Shown here one piece after another: positions 25,665 to 32,936 of a stretch of DNA of 64,000 bases. The stretch is from G963665925 sp963665925. GTDB taxonomy: Bacteria > Bacillota > Clostridia > Peptostreptococcales > Acidaminobacteraceae. The translations under genes were made by a program, and so were the position numbers. The stretch's first letter is position 1, and every line of letters begins with the position of its first letter. The notes under the pieces are model-generated. The model was given only the letters and a program-made list of their open reading frames with translations. It searched no databases and had not been told where the DNA came from. The stretch is from positions 992,001-1,056,000 of the forward strand of contig OY762511.1 in NCBI GenBank assembly GCA_963665925.1. The letters run 5' to 3'.

Positions 25665-26201
25665 TTATTCTCGCTTTTTCTTTGGAGGATTTCCCTCCAG
25701 ACGCAGCCTCCTCAGTTCTTTTAAATAGGCATTCTCGATTCTAAGTTTTAAGTTCTCTTCTTCAAGTCTTTTTAGATAATCAGTATCAGCATTAACTTCA
25801 ACTTCATTTGTGTTCTTGTTTATACTCGGTTTTTTCATTTTAGGGAGACGCCCCTTTCGTTTTGGTTTCAAAGCGTCAGGACCTGCAATTCGATAATCAT
25901 TTACCCATTTAGATAACGTTGGTGGATTACTTATACCTACTTGTAGAGCCAGTTCCTGATACGAAACTTCTGTTGTTAAATATAACTCTACTACATGAAG
26001 CTTAAAACCAGAAGTATATGTTTGCTTCTTTCGACTTCTTAAAAGCCCATCTTCACCAAACTCTTTATAGGCCGCTACCCAACATCTTAGAGATTTAGTA
26101 TCAGGAATGTTGAGCTCATTGCATAGAATTCTGTATCCACCTTCATTATTTAAGTATGCACGAACAGCTTTCAGCTTAAACTCAAAGCTATATTTTGCCA
26201 T
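25665..26201 (-). CDS. IS3-family OrfA (helix-turn-helix protein)
   Basis: This 178-residue protein has two helix-turn-helix units (residues about 5-45 and 60-110, with FKLKAVRAYLNNEGGYRILC and FKLHVVELYLTTEVSYQELA). A coiled-coil leucine-rich tail follows (YLKRLEEENLKLRIENAYLKEL). This layout is typical of IS150-type OrfA, which binds the element's ends. The start follows AGGAGG. The end CCAAAGAAAAAGCGAG provides slippery sequence for -1 frameshifting into orfB. Confidence 0.9.
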   Translation of the reverse strand: MAKYSFEFKLKAVRAYLNNEGGYRILCNELNIPDTKSLRCWVAAYKEFGEDGLLRSRKKQTYTSGFKLHVVELYLTTEVSYQELALQVGISNPPTLSKWVNDYRIAGPDALKPKRKGRLPKMKKPSINKNTNEVEVNADTDYLKRLEEENLKLRIENAYLKELRRLRLEGNPPKKKRE

Positions 26202-26234
26202 AAGAAAACCGACCTCCTAATCGTTAGAGTTTTG

Positions 26235-26258
26235 GTCTAACTTTTAGGGGTCGGTTCA
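26235..26258. repeat. Right terminal inverted repeat of the IS3-family element
   Basis: This is the partner of the repeat at 24735-24758. It is followed directly by the CAT target duplication at 26259-26261. Confidence 0.88.
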
Positions 26259-26311
26259 CATCTCAACGCCAGAGGGGGAACTCTTATACAATCGCTTCAT
26301 TTAGTCTAATA

Positions 26312-26599
26312 CTAGATTATGCCTATAAGTGGTCTTGGTTCATTCCCCACCCCCCATGGTGAGTTTTGATTTCTACCAACATTCCCATTCGCTCCACCCG
26401 CTACACTTTCAAGATCATCTTCAGACAGTTCAATTTCTTCATTTGCTGCAGCTTTCAGTTCTTCGATTGTGAATATGTAACCTTTTTCATTGGCATACGC
26501 CACGATTTTTTCCACGCTGCTGCCAAATGACTTTACTTGTTCCATCATTTCCGGATTTGTCACAAGAGCCTCGTTAAATCTGTTAATTTCATTTTTCAT
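26312..26599 (-). CDS. Nif11-leader RiPP precursor peptide (copy 1)
   Basis: This 95-residue peptide has a Nif11-type leader (MKNEINRFNEALVTNPEMME, then KIVAYANEKGYIFTIEELK) ending in a double-glycine site ELSEDDLESVAGG at residues 57-69. The predicted core is 26 residues, begins ANGNVGRNQNSPWG and ends RPLIGII. I chose the ATG at 26599 because AAGGAG lies upstream with suitable spacing; an ATG at 26641 lies before that site and overlaps the upstream gene. It is the last gene of the two-module cluster and is probably a substrate of the radical SAM enzymes upstream (inference). Confidence 0.88.
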   Translation of the reverse strand: MKNEINRFNEALVTNPEMMEQVKSFGSSVEKIVAYANEKGYIFTIEELKAAANEEIELSEDDLESVAGGANGNVGRNQNSPWGVGNEPRPLIGII

Positions 26600-26621
26600 T
26601 TCTTTCAACTCCTTTTCACAG

Positions 26622-28775
26622 TTATTTTTCATTACTGCCAAGTCTTTGAACTTCAGAGCTTGTATTCTTCCAATCTTTAGATAAAATAGGATCGCCTTTT
26701 TTCTTAAGTGTATCTCTGAAGTTCATACCACCGGTCACACCATCCAATTCAACGTCTGATAGCTCATCAGGTTCTTCGCAGACTTCTTTCGAATCGTCTG
26801 TTGTACTTTCACAACCCTTTTCACATTTAATCCACCCCCGTGGCGATTCTTCTATAAAATCATATGCTGTTACCGGATCTTCAAGGGCGAGGGCAATCAC
26901 GCGTCCATCACATTTCAACACCAAATGATGTTCCACTAAAAAATCAAGTGCGTCAACGATATCTACTTTCGGTACCCCGGATGCCATCAACTCCGCACAT
27001 AAATCTATTTCTTTGACGGCTTTATCACACATTTTGTAAATTATTGCCTTGATTCCAGTCAGTTCAATCAAAGGCGACTTGGCAATATGCCTTGTATCAT
27101 GAATCAGTATCCCCTGTTCTGTATCTTTCATGAATAGGTTTTGGGGATTGCTGCTGCTGAAATCACGAATCCACGCATATACACTGCCCATCAGGCGATC
27201 AAGACCTTTCCTCTTAAACAAAACTTTCATCATCGGATTCTTGTCAATCGATGCTTCAAAGGTATCTTCAAACGTATAGGACAAATCACGTACAAGCTCT
27301 TTATCAAATGGATACATAAAGTCATATACCGGATAATGTCTTAACTTCAAGCCCCACTGATCCCGCTTATCAAAATAATCACTATTACGCTGGTATTCAA
27401 TTTTAAGAAAGCCCTGTGGGGGTGGTAAGTGCATCAAGGCAGGAATCCAGTCAGCCATTTCCTCATACCACACTTCGACATCGTCTGGCAGCCCATATAA
27501 AATCGACCATTTGATGCGAATGCCATACTGTTTGCTCCATTTTAGAGTTTGAACATTATGCCAGGCTGTAACCCCTTTTCTCATATGCTTCAAGGCACCC
27601 GAATGGAGACTTTCAATGCCTGGTTGACATTCAGTAAACCCCGCACGTCTTAATATTTCAAAATCTTTTCTCTCAAGATTTGAACGTATTTCTGCGAAAA
27701 TCTTATAAGGCGAACCCTTCTCAATCAACAATGGCAGTAATGTATCTAAGTATCTATTTTCAAGCATGTTGCCCAGCAATTCAATGCGCTGGACACCATG
27801 GCGCTCACTCAAAATATTCATTTGATTCAGTACTTCTTCATAAGGTCTATACCGAAATGGGATTTGAGGTGCATTCAGTCCGCAGAATCGACATTTTCCG
27901 TGCGCACATCCTCTCGATGCTTGAATTGGCAATGCTGGATGTATTCTTTTTCTAAGCTCGGGCAAGTTTTTCAGTGTATCAAAATAGTCGTCAAAATTAG
28001 GGAGATCCTGTTCATTAAATGACTCAGCTACCGACCAGTACCTTTTATCGCCTTCTACTTCTGGATACCCTAATTCTCTATGTACTGGTGCAAATACCCC
28101 TATTGGCAGGCTGTTCTCAGGAATCGAACGTCCATGCGCAAATATTTGTTTCATCAAAGGGCCAATTAAGTCCTCGCCTTCTCCGGAAACAACATAATCC
28201 ACCCAAGTGAACTGACTATGTATCGTCTTCCCCATTATTGTTTCACACTCAGATCCACCCATGAGTGTAATGACATCTGGATTTAAGTCTTTGATTGTCC
28301 TGAGTAGTGCAAGAGAGGGTATTTTCTGAAAAAAACTCGAACTGCAGGCAACCACACTCGGGGATACACTTAAAATTTTCTCTGCCAATTCCCTTACCCA
28401 TTGTGTTGCTGTATTGCGCACTGACTTAATCTCTTTTTTAAACGCAACAATGTCGATATTATTCCAATAATTTGTTTGGCCATATATATTTTTCAAAAAT
28501 GCATCTTCATCATAATTTCCTTCTGGAAAAACTGCAGGTAAAAATGTCCACTCCTCGAATGGGAGTCGCGCACTCCCATTATGATGTGCATTGTATTTTT
28601 CATATCCAATTTTTTCACAAAACTCAAGATTACCGTAAATGCTCCTGGTTTTAATCCCCTCTTTTTCAAGAGCAGACTGCAGCAGGCCTAAAGCAAGTGA
28701 CGGCAGTTGCGGATTGTAGTAGGGCATTGTCACCAGACATACTTCGATTTCCTGCTTATATTCAATTACAGACAT
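26622..28775 (-). CDS. B12-binding radical SAM RiPP C-methyltransferase with fused precursor-like tail (module 1)
   Basis: This 717-residue protein has an N-terminal cobalamin-binding-like domain (EVCLVTMPYYNPQLPSLALG to about residue 200, with ITLMGGSECE). The radical SAM domain has an unusual CX4CX2C cluster motif (Cys290, Cys295, Cys298 in RGCAHGKCRFCGLN), followed by a winged-helix-like C-terminal region. It matches the RiPP-maturation radical SAM C-methyltransferase family. Compared with its paralogue at 30955-32910, it has an extra C-terminal tail of about 60 residues containing DELSDVELDGVTGG and then MNFRDTLKKKGDP. This copies the double-glycine end of the free precursor leaders in exact register. 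The ATG at 28775 has AAGGAG 10 bases upstream, overlapping the epimerase stop codon. Confidence 0.9.
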   Translation of the reverse strand: MSVIEYKQEIEVCLVTMPYYNPQLPSLALGLLQSALEKEGIKTRSIYGNLEFCEKIGYEKYNAHHNGSARLPFEEWTFLPAVFPEGNYDEDAFLKNIYGQTNYWNNIDIVAFKKEIKSVRNTATQWVRELAEKILSVSPSVVACSSSFFQKIPSLALLRTIKDLNPDVITLMGGSECETIMGKTIHSQFTWVDYVVSGEGEDLIGPLMKQIFAHGRSIPENSLPIGVFAPVHRELGYPEVEGDKRYWSVAESFNEQDLPNFDDYFDTLKNLPELRKRIHPALPIQASRGCAHGKCRFCGLNAPQIPFRYRPYEEVLNQMNILSERHGVQRIELLGNMLENRYLDTLLPLLIEKGSPYKIFAEIRSNLERKDFEILRRAGFTECQPGIESLHSGALKHMRKGVTAWHNVQTLKWSKQYGIRIKWSILYGLPDDVEVWYEEMADWIPALMHLPPPQGFLKIEYQRNSDYFDKRDQWGLKLRHYPVYDFMYPFDKELVRDLSYTFEDTFEASIDKNPMMKVLFKRKGLDRLMGSVYAWIRDFSSSNPQNLFMKDTEQGILIHDTRHIAKSPLIELTGIKAIIYKMCDKAVKEIDLCAELMASGVPKVDIVDALDFLVEHHLVLKCDGRVIALALEDPVTAYDFIEESPRGWIKCEKGCESTTDDSKEVCEEPDELSDVELDGVTGGMNFRDTLKKKGDPILSKDWKNTSSEVQRLGSNEK

Positions 28776-28785
28776 GTCACGCTCC

Positions 28786-30207
28786 TTAAAGGTGCTTGTT
28801 CTGAAAATCAACGTCTTCCATTAACAACCCCAAATCAAAGAGTTGTTGAATAGACTGAATCACACCCATTGTGTTCCCATGCTTTTTCGAAACTGAATCT
28901 ATGATTTCAGAGGTCGTTAAAATGCCTTGATTTATAAGCGCCCCTAAAACCTTCATATACTGTAAACCCTTGAACGTATACTTCTTATATGTGCTTTTCA
29001 GTTCAAATCCATTTTCCAAAGCTATGTAGTCAAGGTCTTCTCTAATGGCCAATATTTGTTCCGGTCGTGCTGTTTCATGCATATTTGCCACTGTATTTTC
29101 GATAAAAAATTCTAGTTCCCTTGCTGTTTTAAATTCCCCAGATGCAAATGTTCGGTAGCCTTTTGGATTTTTATCCGTAGGTGGACAAGGCGCAATCAAA
29201 CGTATAGTTCCTTCAACCATATTAATTAGAAAGCCAGTAACACAAGCCGGCGTATGATCTTTTAAACTTTCAATTTTCTTCTCATTATGCTGTCGATTAC
29301 GTCCCGCATTTGCCATTCCCGACTTACCACGATCCGTATATTGATGCAGCAGTTCAGCATGTACCAGCTCTTCTGCTGAATAATCTTCATGCAGCTGATG
29401 AAGCATACTTTCAGAAAGCAGTGAAAAACGATCAACACTTGTTGAATGCTCTATTCTAAATTCCAACAGCGCTTTGGTCCAGTCTGGATTACGTGTCGCA
29501 GCTGCTGTTGTCGTTTGAGGATAAATTCCTGTAATCTCTCCATAATCCTGAATGAACTTGATGTAATCTGGGTTATCTGATGGATCAGTGGCCCAATAAC
29601 ACATGCCACCGCCAACAGCATCTCCAAAATACTTTACCATTGCCTTCAAAACAGATTGCCAGAGTAGCCTGTTTTCATCGGTATAGGCAAACCACGCTTT
29701 TAGGCTTTCTGTTTCAAGAGCACAAAATGGACACTGCAGTGAACAGCCCTTACTCAGTTCAAAGGCCACTATTCTATGATGCAAACTTTTACTTGTCACG
29801 TGAGGCAACTGACTTTGGCAGCGCACGACTTGTCTTTCATGCCACTTATTAAACCGCTTGTTTGGAGTCTCTCGTATAAAACGAAGCCATACGTCCCGCT
29901 CCGCTCTATTCGCTTCACATATACGATTCCAAAACTTCAGTTGCGGTGCATCTATCAACGCTTCATTCTCTATATTGTGACATTGATTTTGTTCTGAAAT
30001 CAGTGCCAGCATTTGCACTGGATCTACACCTTCAATACCTTTATTTTCAAGTAAGGGGGCAGCGTTTTGGGGGGCTGAAATAAGAGCTTCACTGAAATTT
30101 GAATCTCCGTAATAGCACTCAAAAAAACGCTTTATGTGAGCGTAAAGCTTTCTTTCAGTTTCTGTCATGTCGGTTATAATTCCGTCATGTACTTTTCTTG
30201 AACCCAT
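28786..30207 (-). CDS. PoyD-like radical SAM peptide epimerase (module 1)
   Basis: This 473-residue protein matches the radical SAM RiPP amino-acid epimerase family. It has a helical N-terminal region with FNKWHERQVVRCQSQLP, then AFELSKGCSLQCPFCALE with the CX3CX2C iron-sulfur motif (Cys155, Cys159, Cys162). GGGMCYWATDPSDNPDY, GIYPQTTTAAA and a C-terminal winged-helix-like region follow. Family members such as PoyD convert L- to D-residues in peptides. It sits directly upstream of the methyltransferase gene and after two precursor genes. The start follows AAGGGGGCTAT. A paralogue lies at 32937-34343. Confidence 0.88.
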   Translation of the reverse strand: MGSRKVHDGIITDMTETERKLYAHIKRFFECYYGDSNFSEALISAPQNAAPLLENKGIEGVDPVQMLALISEQNQCHNIENEALIDAPQLKFWNRICEANRAERDVWLRFIRETPNKRFNKWHERQVVRCQSQLPHVTSKSLHHRIVAFELSKGCSLQCPFCALETESLKAWFAYTDENRLLWQSVLKAMVKYFGDAVGGGMCYWATDPSDNPDYIKFIQDYGEITGIYPQTTTAAATRNPDWTKALLEFRIEHSTSVDRFSLLSESMLHQLHEDYSAEELVHAELLHQYTDRGKSGMANAGRNRQHNEKKIESLKDHTPACVTGFLINMVEGTIRLIAPCPPTDKNPKGYRTFASGEFKTARELEFFIENTVANMHETARPEQILAIREDLDYIALENGFELKSTYKKYTFKGLQYMKVLGALINQGILTTSEIIDSVSKKHGNTMGVIQSIQQLFDLGLLMEDVDFQNKHL

Positions 30208-30249
30208 ATAGCCCCCTTAATTTCCTCGCTCTACTGCATGAGTACTTTA

Positions 30250-30510
30250 CTAAAATACAGCTACGATTACATCAACACCTGCAATTGCGTATACAACGCC
30301 ACCGCCAGTGACACACCCAAGATCATCGTCTGACAATTCGACTTCTTGTTCAGTTGCGGCTGCCTTCAAGCCTTCAACTGTGAATGTATAGCCTTTTTCA
30401 TTTGCATATGCAACGATCTTATCTAGATCGCTGCCAAGTGTCTTTACTGCCTCCATCATGTCTGGATTTGCTACAACATCTTCATTGAATCTGTTAATTT
30501 CATTTGTCAT
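30250..30510 (-). CDS. Nif11-leader RiPP precursor peptide (copy 2, short hydrophobic core)
   Basis: This 86-residue peptide has a leader MTNEINRFNEDVVANPDMME through GYTFTVEGLKAAA and a double-glycine site ELSDDDLGCVTGG. The core is only 16 residues, GVVYAIAGVDVIVAVF, almost entirely hydrophobic and rich in V, A, I and G. This composition recalls the N-terminal part of polytheonamide-type cores, substrates of the same two enzyme families. The start follows AAAAAGGAGCGAGAAG. It lies 31 bases after the previous precursor gene and 42 bases before the epimerase gene. Confidence 0.88.
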   Translation of the reverse strand: MTNEINRFNEDVVANPDMMEAVKTLGSDLDKIVAYANEKGYTFTVEGLKAAATEQEVELSDDDLGCVTGGGVVYAIAGVDVIVAVF

Positions 30511-30541
30511 TCTTCTCGCTCCTTTTTATATAAATTCATTA

Positions 30542-30847
30542 TTAGAATACACTAACGACTGCATTCACACCTTGACCTCCGCCTACAACTGGAGTAATCC
30601 GCCCTGTATCTTGATTTCTGTTGCCATTTTGATTTGCCCCACCAGTCACACGATCAAGGGCATCCTCAGAAAGTTCTACTTCCTCCTCAGTTGCTGTTTC
30701 CTTTAATCCTTCGACAGTAAATGCATAACCCTTTTCATTTGCATATGCGACAATTTTTTCCACATCACTTCCAAATGCCTTTACTACTTCCATCATGTCT
30801 GGGTTTGCCACAACATCTTCGTTAAATCTGTTAATTTCGTTTTTCAT
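30542..30847 (-). CDS. Nif11-leader RiPP precursor peptide (copy 3)
   Basis: This 101-residue peptide has the shared Nif11 leader (MKNEINRFNEDVVANPDMME, KIVAYANEKGYAFTVEGLK) and double-glycine site ELSEDALDRVTGG. The core of about 31 residues starts ANQNGNRNQDTGRITP and ends GVNAVVSVF. The N-rich start resembles copy 1 and the V/A-rich end resembles copy 2. The ATG at 30847 follows AGGGGA; a TTG two codons earlier is also in frame. It lies about 107 bases downstream of the module-2 methyltransferase gene. Confidence 0.88.
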   Translation of the reverse strand: MKNEINRFNEDVVANPDMMEVVKAFGSDVEKIVAYANEKGYAFTVEGLKETATEEEVELSEDALDRVTGGANQNGNRNQDTGRITPVVGGGQGVNAVVSVF

Positions 30848-30954
30848 TTTCAATCCCCTTTCTTATGCCTTCCTATGTACTTAATTAAAGTGTGTTCCAC
30901 CAATATCTTTTGTAATTTCATATGATTAATAACGCATGCAAACTGAACTTCGAC

Positions 30955-32910
30955 TCACACTTGAACCCATCCTAGTGGTGATTCCTCATTCGCGTCATAT
31001 GCAATAACCGACTTATCGAGTGCAAGTGCAATGAACCTTTGATCCACCTTTAAAAGCAAGTGGTGTGATATTAGAAACTTTAAGGCATTCAGTATGTCTT
31101 CTAGCGTCTCTCCGCCGGCTATGAGTGTCTCATGCAAATCCAATTCCTTAACTGCCTTGTCGCATATTCGATAAATTTCCGCTTTTAGCCCAGTTAATTC
31201 AATTAGAGGCTCTTTGGCGATATGTCGTGTATCATGAATAAGAATGCCCTCTCCTGTATCTTCCATAAACAGAGACTGAGGGGTATTCCCATGAAAATCA
31301 TGAATCCATTCGCGAACCTTGTTCGACAGAAGACTAAGTCCCTTTCTCCTGAACAAAAGCTTCATCATTGGGTTCTCATTAATTGTTACTGAAAAAGTAT
31401 CCTCAAATGCATAGGAGAGGTTGCTAACACTCTGTGCATTGAATGGATAAATATGATCATATATTGGATAGTGCCTCAATTTTAATCCCCACTGATCCGG
31501 ATTTTCAAAGTAAGTGCTGTTACGGTGATATTCAATTCTCAAGAGGCCTTTTGGCGGCTCCAGATGCATCAGGGCTGGTATCAGTTCAGCCATCTCCCCG
31601 TACCATGTATCCACATCGTCCGGTAAACCGAATAGGATAGACCAGTAGATCCTGATTCCATACTGTCTGCTCCATTTTAATGTTTGAATATTATGCCAAG
31701 CTGCTACACCCTTCCGCATGCCTTGCAAAGCGCTAGTATGGAGACTCTCAATCCCCGGTTGACACATCGTTATACCTGCACGCCTTAATAACTCAAAATC
31801 TTTCTTATCTATATTGGAGCGTATTTCTGAAAATATCTTATAAGGCGCGCCACCTTCCACCAAGGATGGTAAAAAGTTGTCAAAATACCGCTTTTCAAGC
31901 ATATTGTCCAGAAATTCAAAATGCTGTACTTTATAGCGTCCACTCAAAGTATGCATTTCTTTGAGTACATCAGTATATGATCTATAACGGCATGGCATTT
32001 GTGGTGCATTCAATCCGCAAAAACGACATATTCCATGTGCACATCCACGCGACGCTTGAACAGGTAAAGTTGGACGAACCCTTCTAGAAATATCCGGAAG
32101 TCGTTTTAATGTATTGAAATAATCGTCAAAATTGGGTATAACCTGCTCATGGAAAGACTCCGCGACTGCCCAGTACCTATGCTCACCTTCTAATTCCGGA
32201 TACTTCGATATTCTATGTAACGGTGCAAATACACCTATTGGCACAGTGTCTATAGGTATCAATCGTCCCTGCTCAAATATTTGCTTTATCAAAGGTCCAA
32301 TTAAATCTTCACCTTCACCAGAAATTACAAAATCAACCCAATCAAAATGCTTATGAATAGCTTCCCCCATTACGGTTTCACACTCTGCGCCACCCATAAG
32401 TGTTATGACATCTGGGTTTAGCTGCTTAATTGTCCTGAGCAAAGCCAATGAGGGCATTTTTTGAAATAGGCTTGAACTGCATCCAACAACACGAGGAGAT
32501 AAACTCAGAATTTGCTCTGCACACTCACGAATCCATTTTTGTGCAGCTTCACGTACCTCCCGAATCTCCTTCTCGAATTGTTCTTGACTCACCTTCCGAT
32601 AGTTTTTAGATTGAATATACAGTGCTTTCAAGCAGTCACTTTCATCTGAATTACGCTCAGGAAAAACCGTGGGTAAGAAGGTCCATTCTTCTATAGGATT
32701 CCTCGCGCTTCCGTCGTGATGATTAAAATACTTCTCGTATCCTATTTTTTCACAAAATTCCAGATTTCCATATATACTCTTGGTCTTAATGCCTTCTTTT
32801 TCGAGTACAGACTGCAAGAGTCCAAGTGCCAGCGATGGTATCGGAAGGTCGCTATATGGCATGGTTACCAGACAAACTTCAAAGCTTTCCTTATTTTTTA
32901 CTAATGACAT
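30955..32910 (-). CDS. B12-binding radical SAM RiPP C-methyltransferase (module 2)
   Basis: This 651-residue protein is collinear with the module-1 enzyme: a cobalamin-binding-like N-terminus (EVCLVTMPYSDLPIPSLALG, ITLMGGAECE), a radical SAM motif RGCAHGICRFCGLN (CX4CX2C) and the same winged-helix-like C-terminal region. It ends at ESPLGWVQV and lacks the double-glycine tail. The family adds methyl groups at unactivated carbons of precursor peptides using cobalamin and SAM. The ATG at 32910 has AAGGAG upstream; a GTG at 32937 overlapping the previous stop is in frame but has no such site. It follows the module-2 epimerase directly. Confidence 0.9.
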   Translation of the reverse strand: MSLVKNKESFEVCLVTMPYSDLPIPSLALGLLQSVLEKEGIKTKSIYGNLEFCEKIGYEKYFNHHDGSARNPIEEWTFLPTVFPERNSDESDCLKALYIQSKNYRKVSQEQFEKEIREVREAAQKWIRECAEQILSLSPRVVGCSSSLFQKMPSLALLRTIKQLNPDVITLMGGAECETVMGEAIHKHFDWVDFVISGEGEDLIGPLIKQIFEQGRLIPIDTVPIGVFAPLHRISKYPELEGEHRYWAVAESFHEQVIPNFDDYFNTLKRLPDISRRVRPTLPVQASRGCAHGICRFCGLNAPQMPCRYRSYTDVLKEMHTLSGRYKVQHFEFLDNMLEKRYFDNFLPSLVEGGAPYKIFSEIRSNIDKKDFELLRRAGITMCQPGIESLHTSALQGMRKGVAAWHNIQTLKWSRQYGIRIYWSILFGLPDDVDTWYGEMAELIPALMHLEPPKGLLRIEYHRNSTYFENPDQWGLKLRHYPIYDHIYPFNAQSVSNLSYAFEDTFSVTINENPMMKLLFRRKGLSLLSNKVREWIHDFHGNTPQSLFMEDTGEGILIHDTRHIAKEPLIELTGLKAEIYRICDKAVKELDLHETLIAGGETLEDILNALKFLISHHLLLKVDQRFIALALDKSVIAYDANEESPLGWVQV

Positions 32911-32936
32911 ATAATGCTCCTTAAAAGTGCTTTTCA

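Larger units (their letters stand above)
24735..26258 (-). mobile_element. Complete IS3-family (IS150-like) insertion sequence
   Basis: The element is 1524 bp, with terminal inverted repeats at 24735-24758 and 26235-26258 that share GACCCC and AAGTTAGAC. The ends begin TG and finish CA. The flanks carry a 3-bp direct repeat CAT (24732-24734 and 26259-26261), the expected target duplication of IS3 elements. It encodes OrfA and OrfB in overlapping-frame arrangement, both intact. The element therefore looks recent and potentially active. Confidence 0.92.
24715..26278. terminator. Terminator hairpin split by an insertion sequence
   Basis: CCCCCTCT (24715-24722) and AGAGGGGG (26271-26278) are exact reverse complements. 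They lie on either side of the IS element at 24735-26258. With the element and one copy of its CAT duplication removed, they form one hairpin with a loop of about 26 bases, and the minus strand runs into ATTGTTTTTTG. It would have ended pucR and the converging RiPP operon. The insertion places the arms 1.5 kb apart. Confidence 0.75.

Noticed and set aside
24793..26201. OrfA and OrfB of the IS element as broken pseudogenes
   Set aside because: The split is the normal IS3 arrangement. Both frames are intact, the DDE residues are present, and the ends and target duplication are complete.
30955..32910. A double-glycine tail on the second methyltransferase
   Set aside because: Its C-terminus ends at ESPLGWVQV with a stop, and no precursor-like sequence follows in any frame before the next gene.
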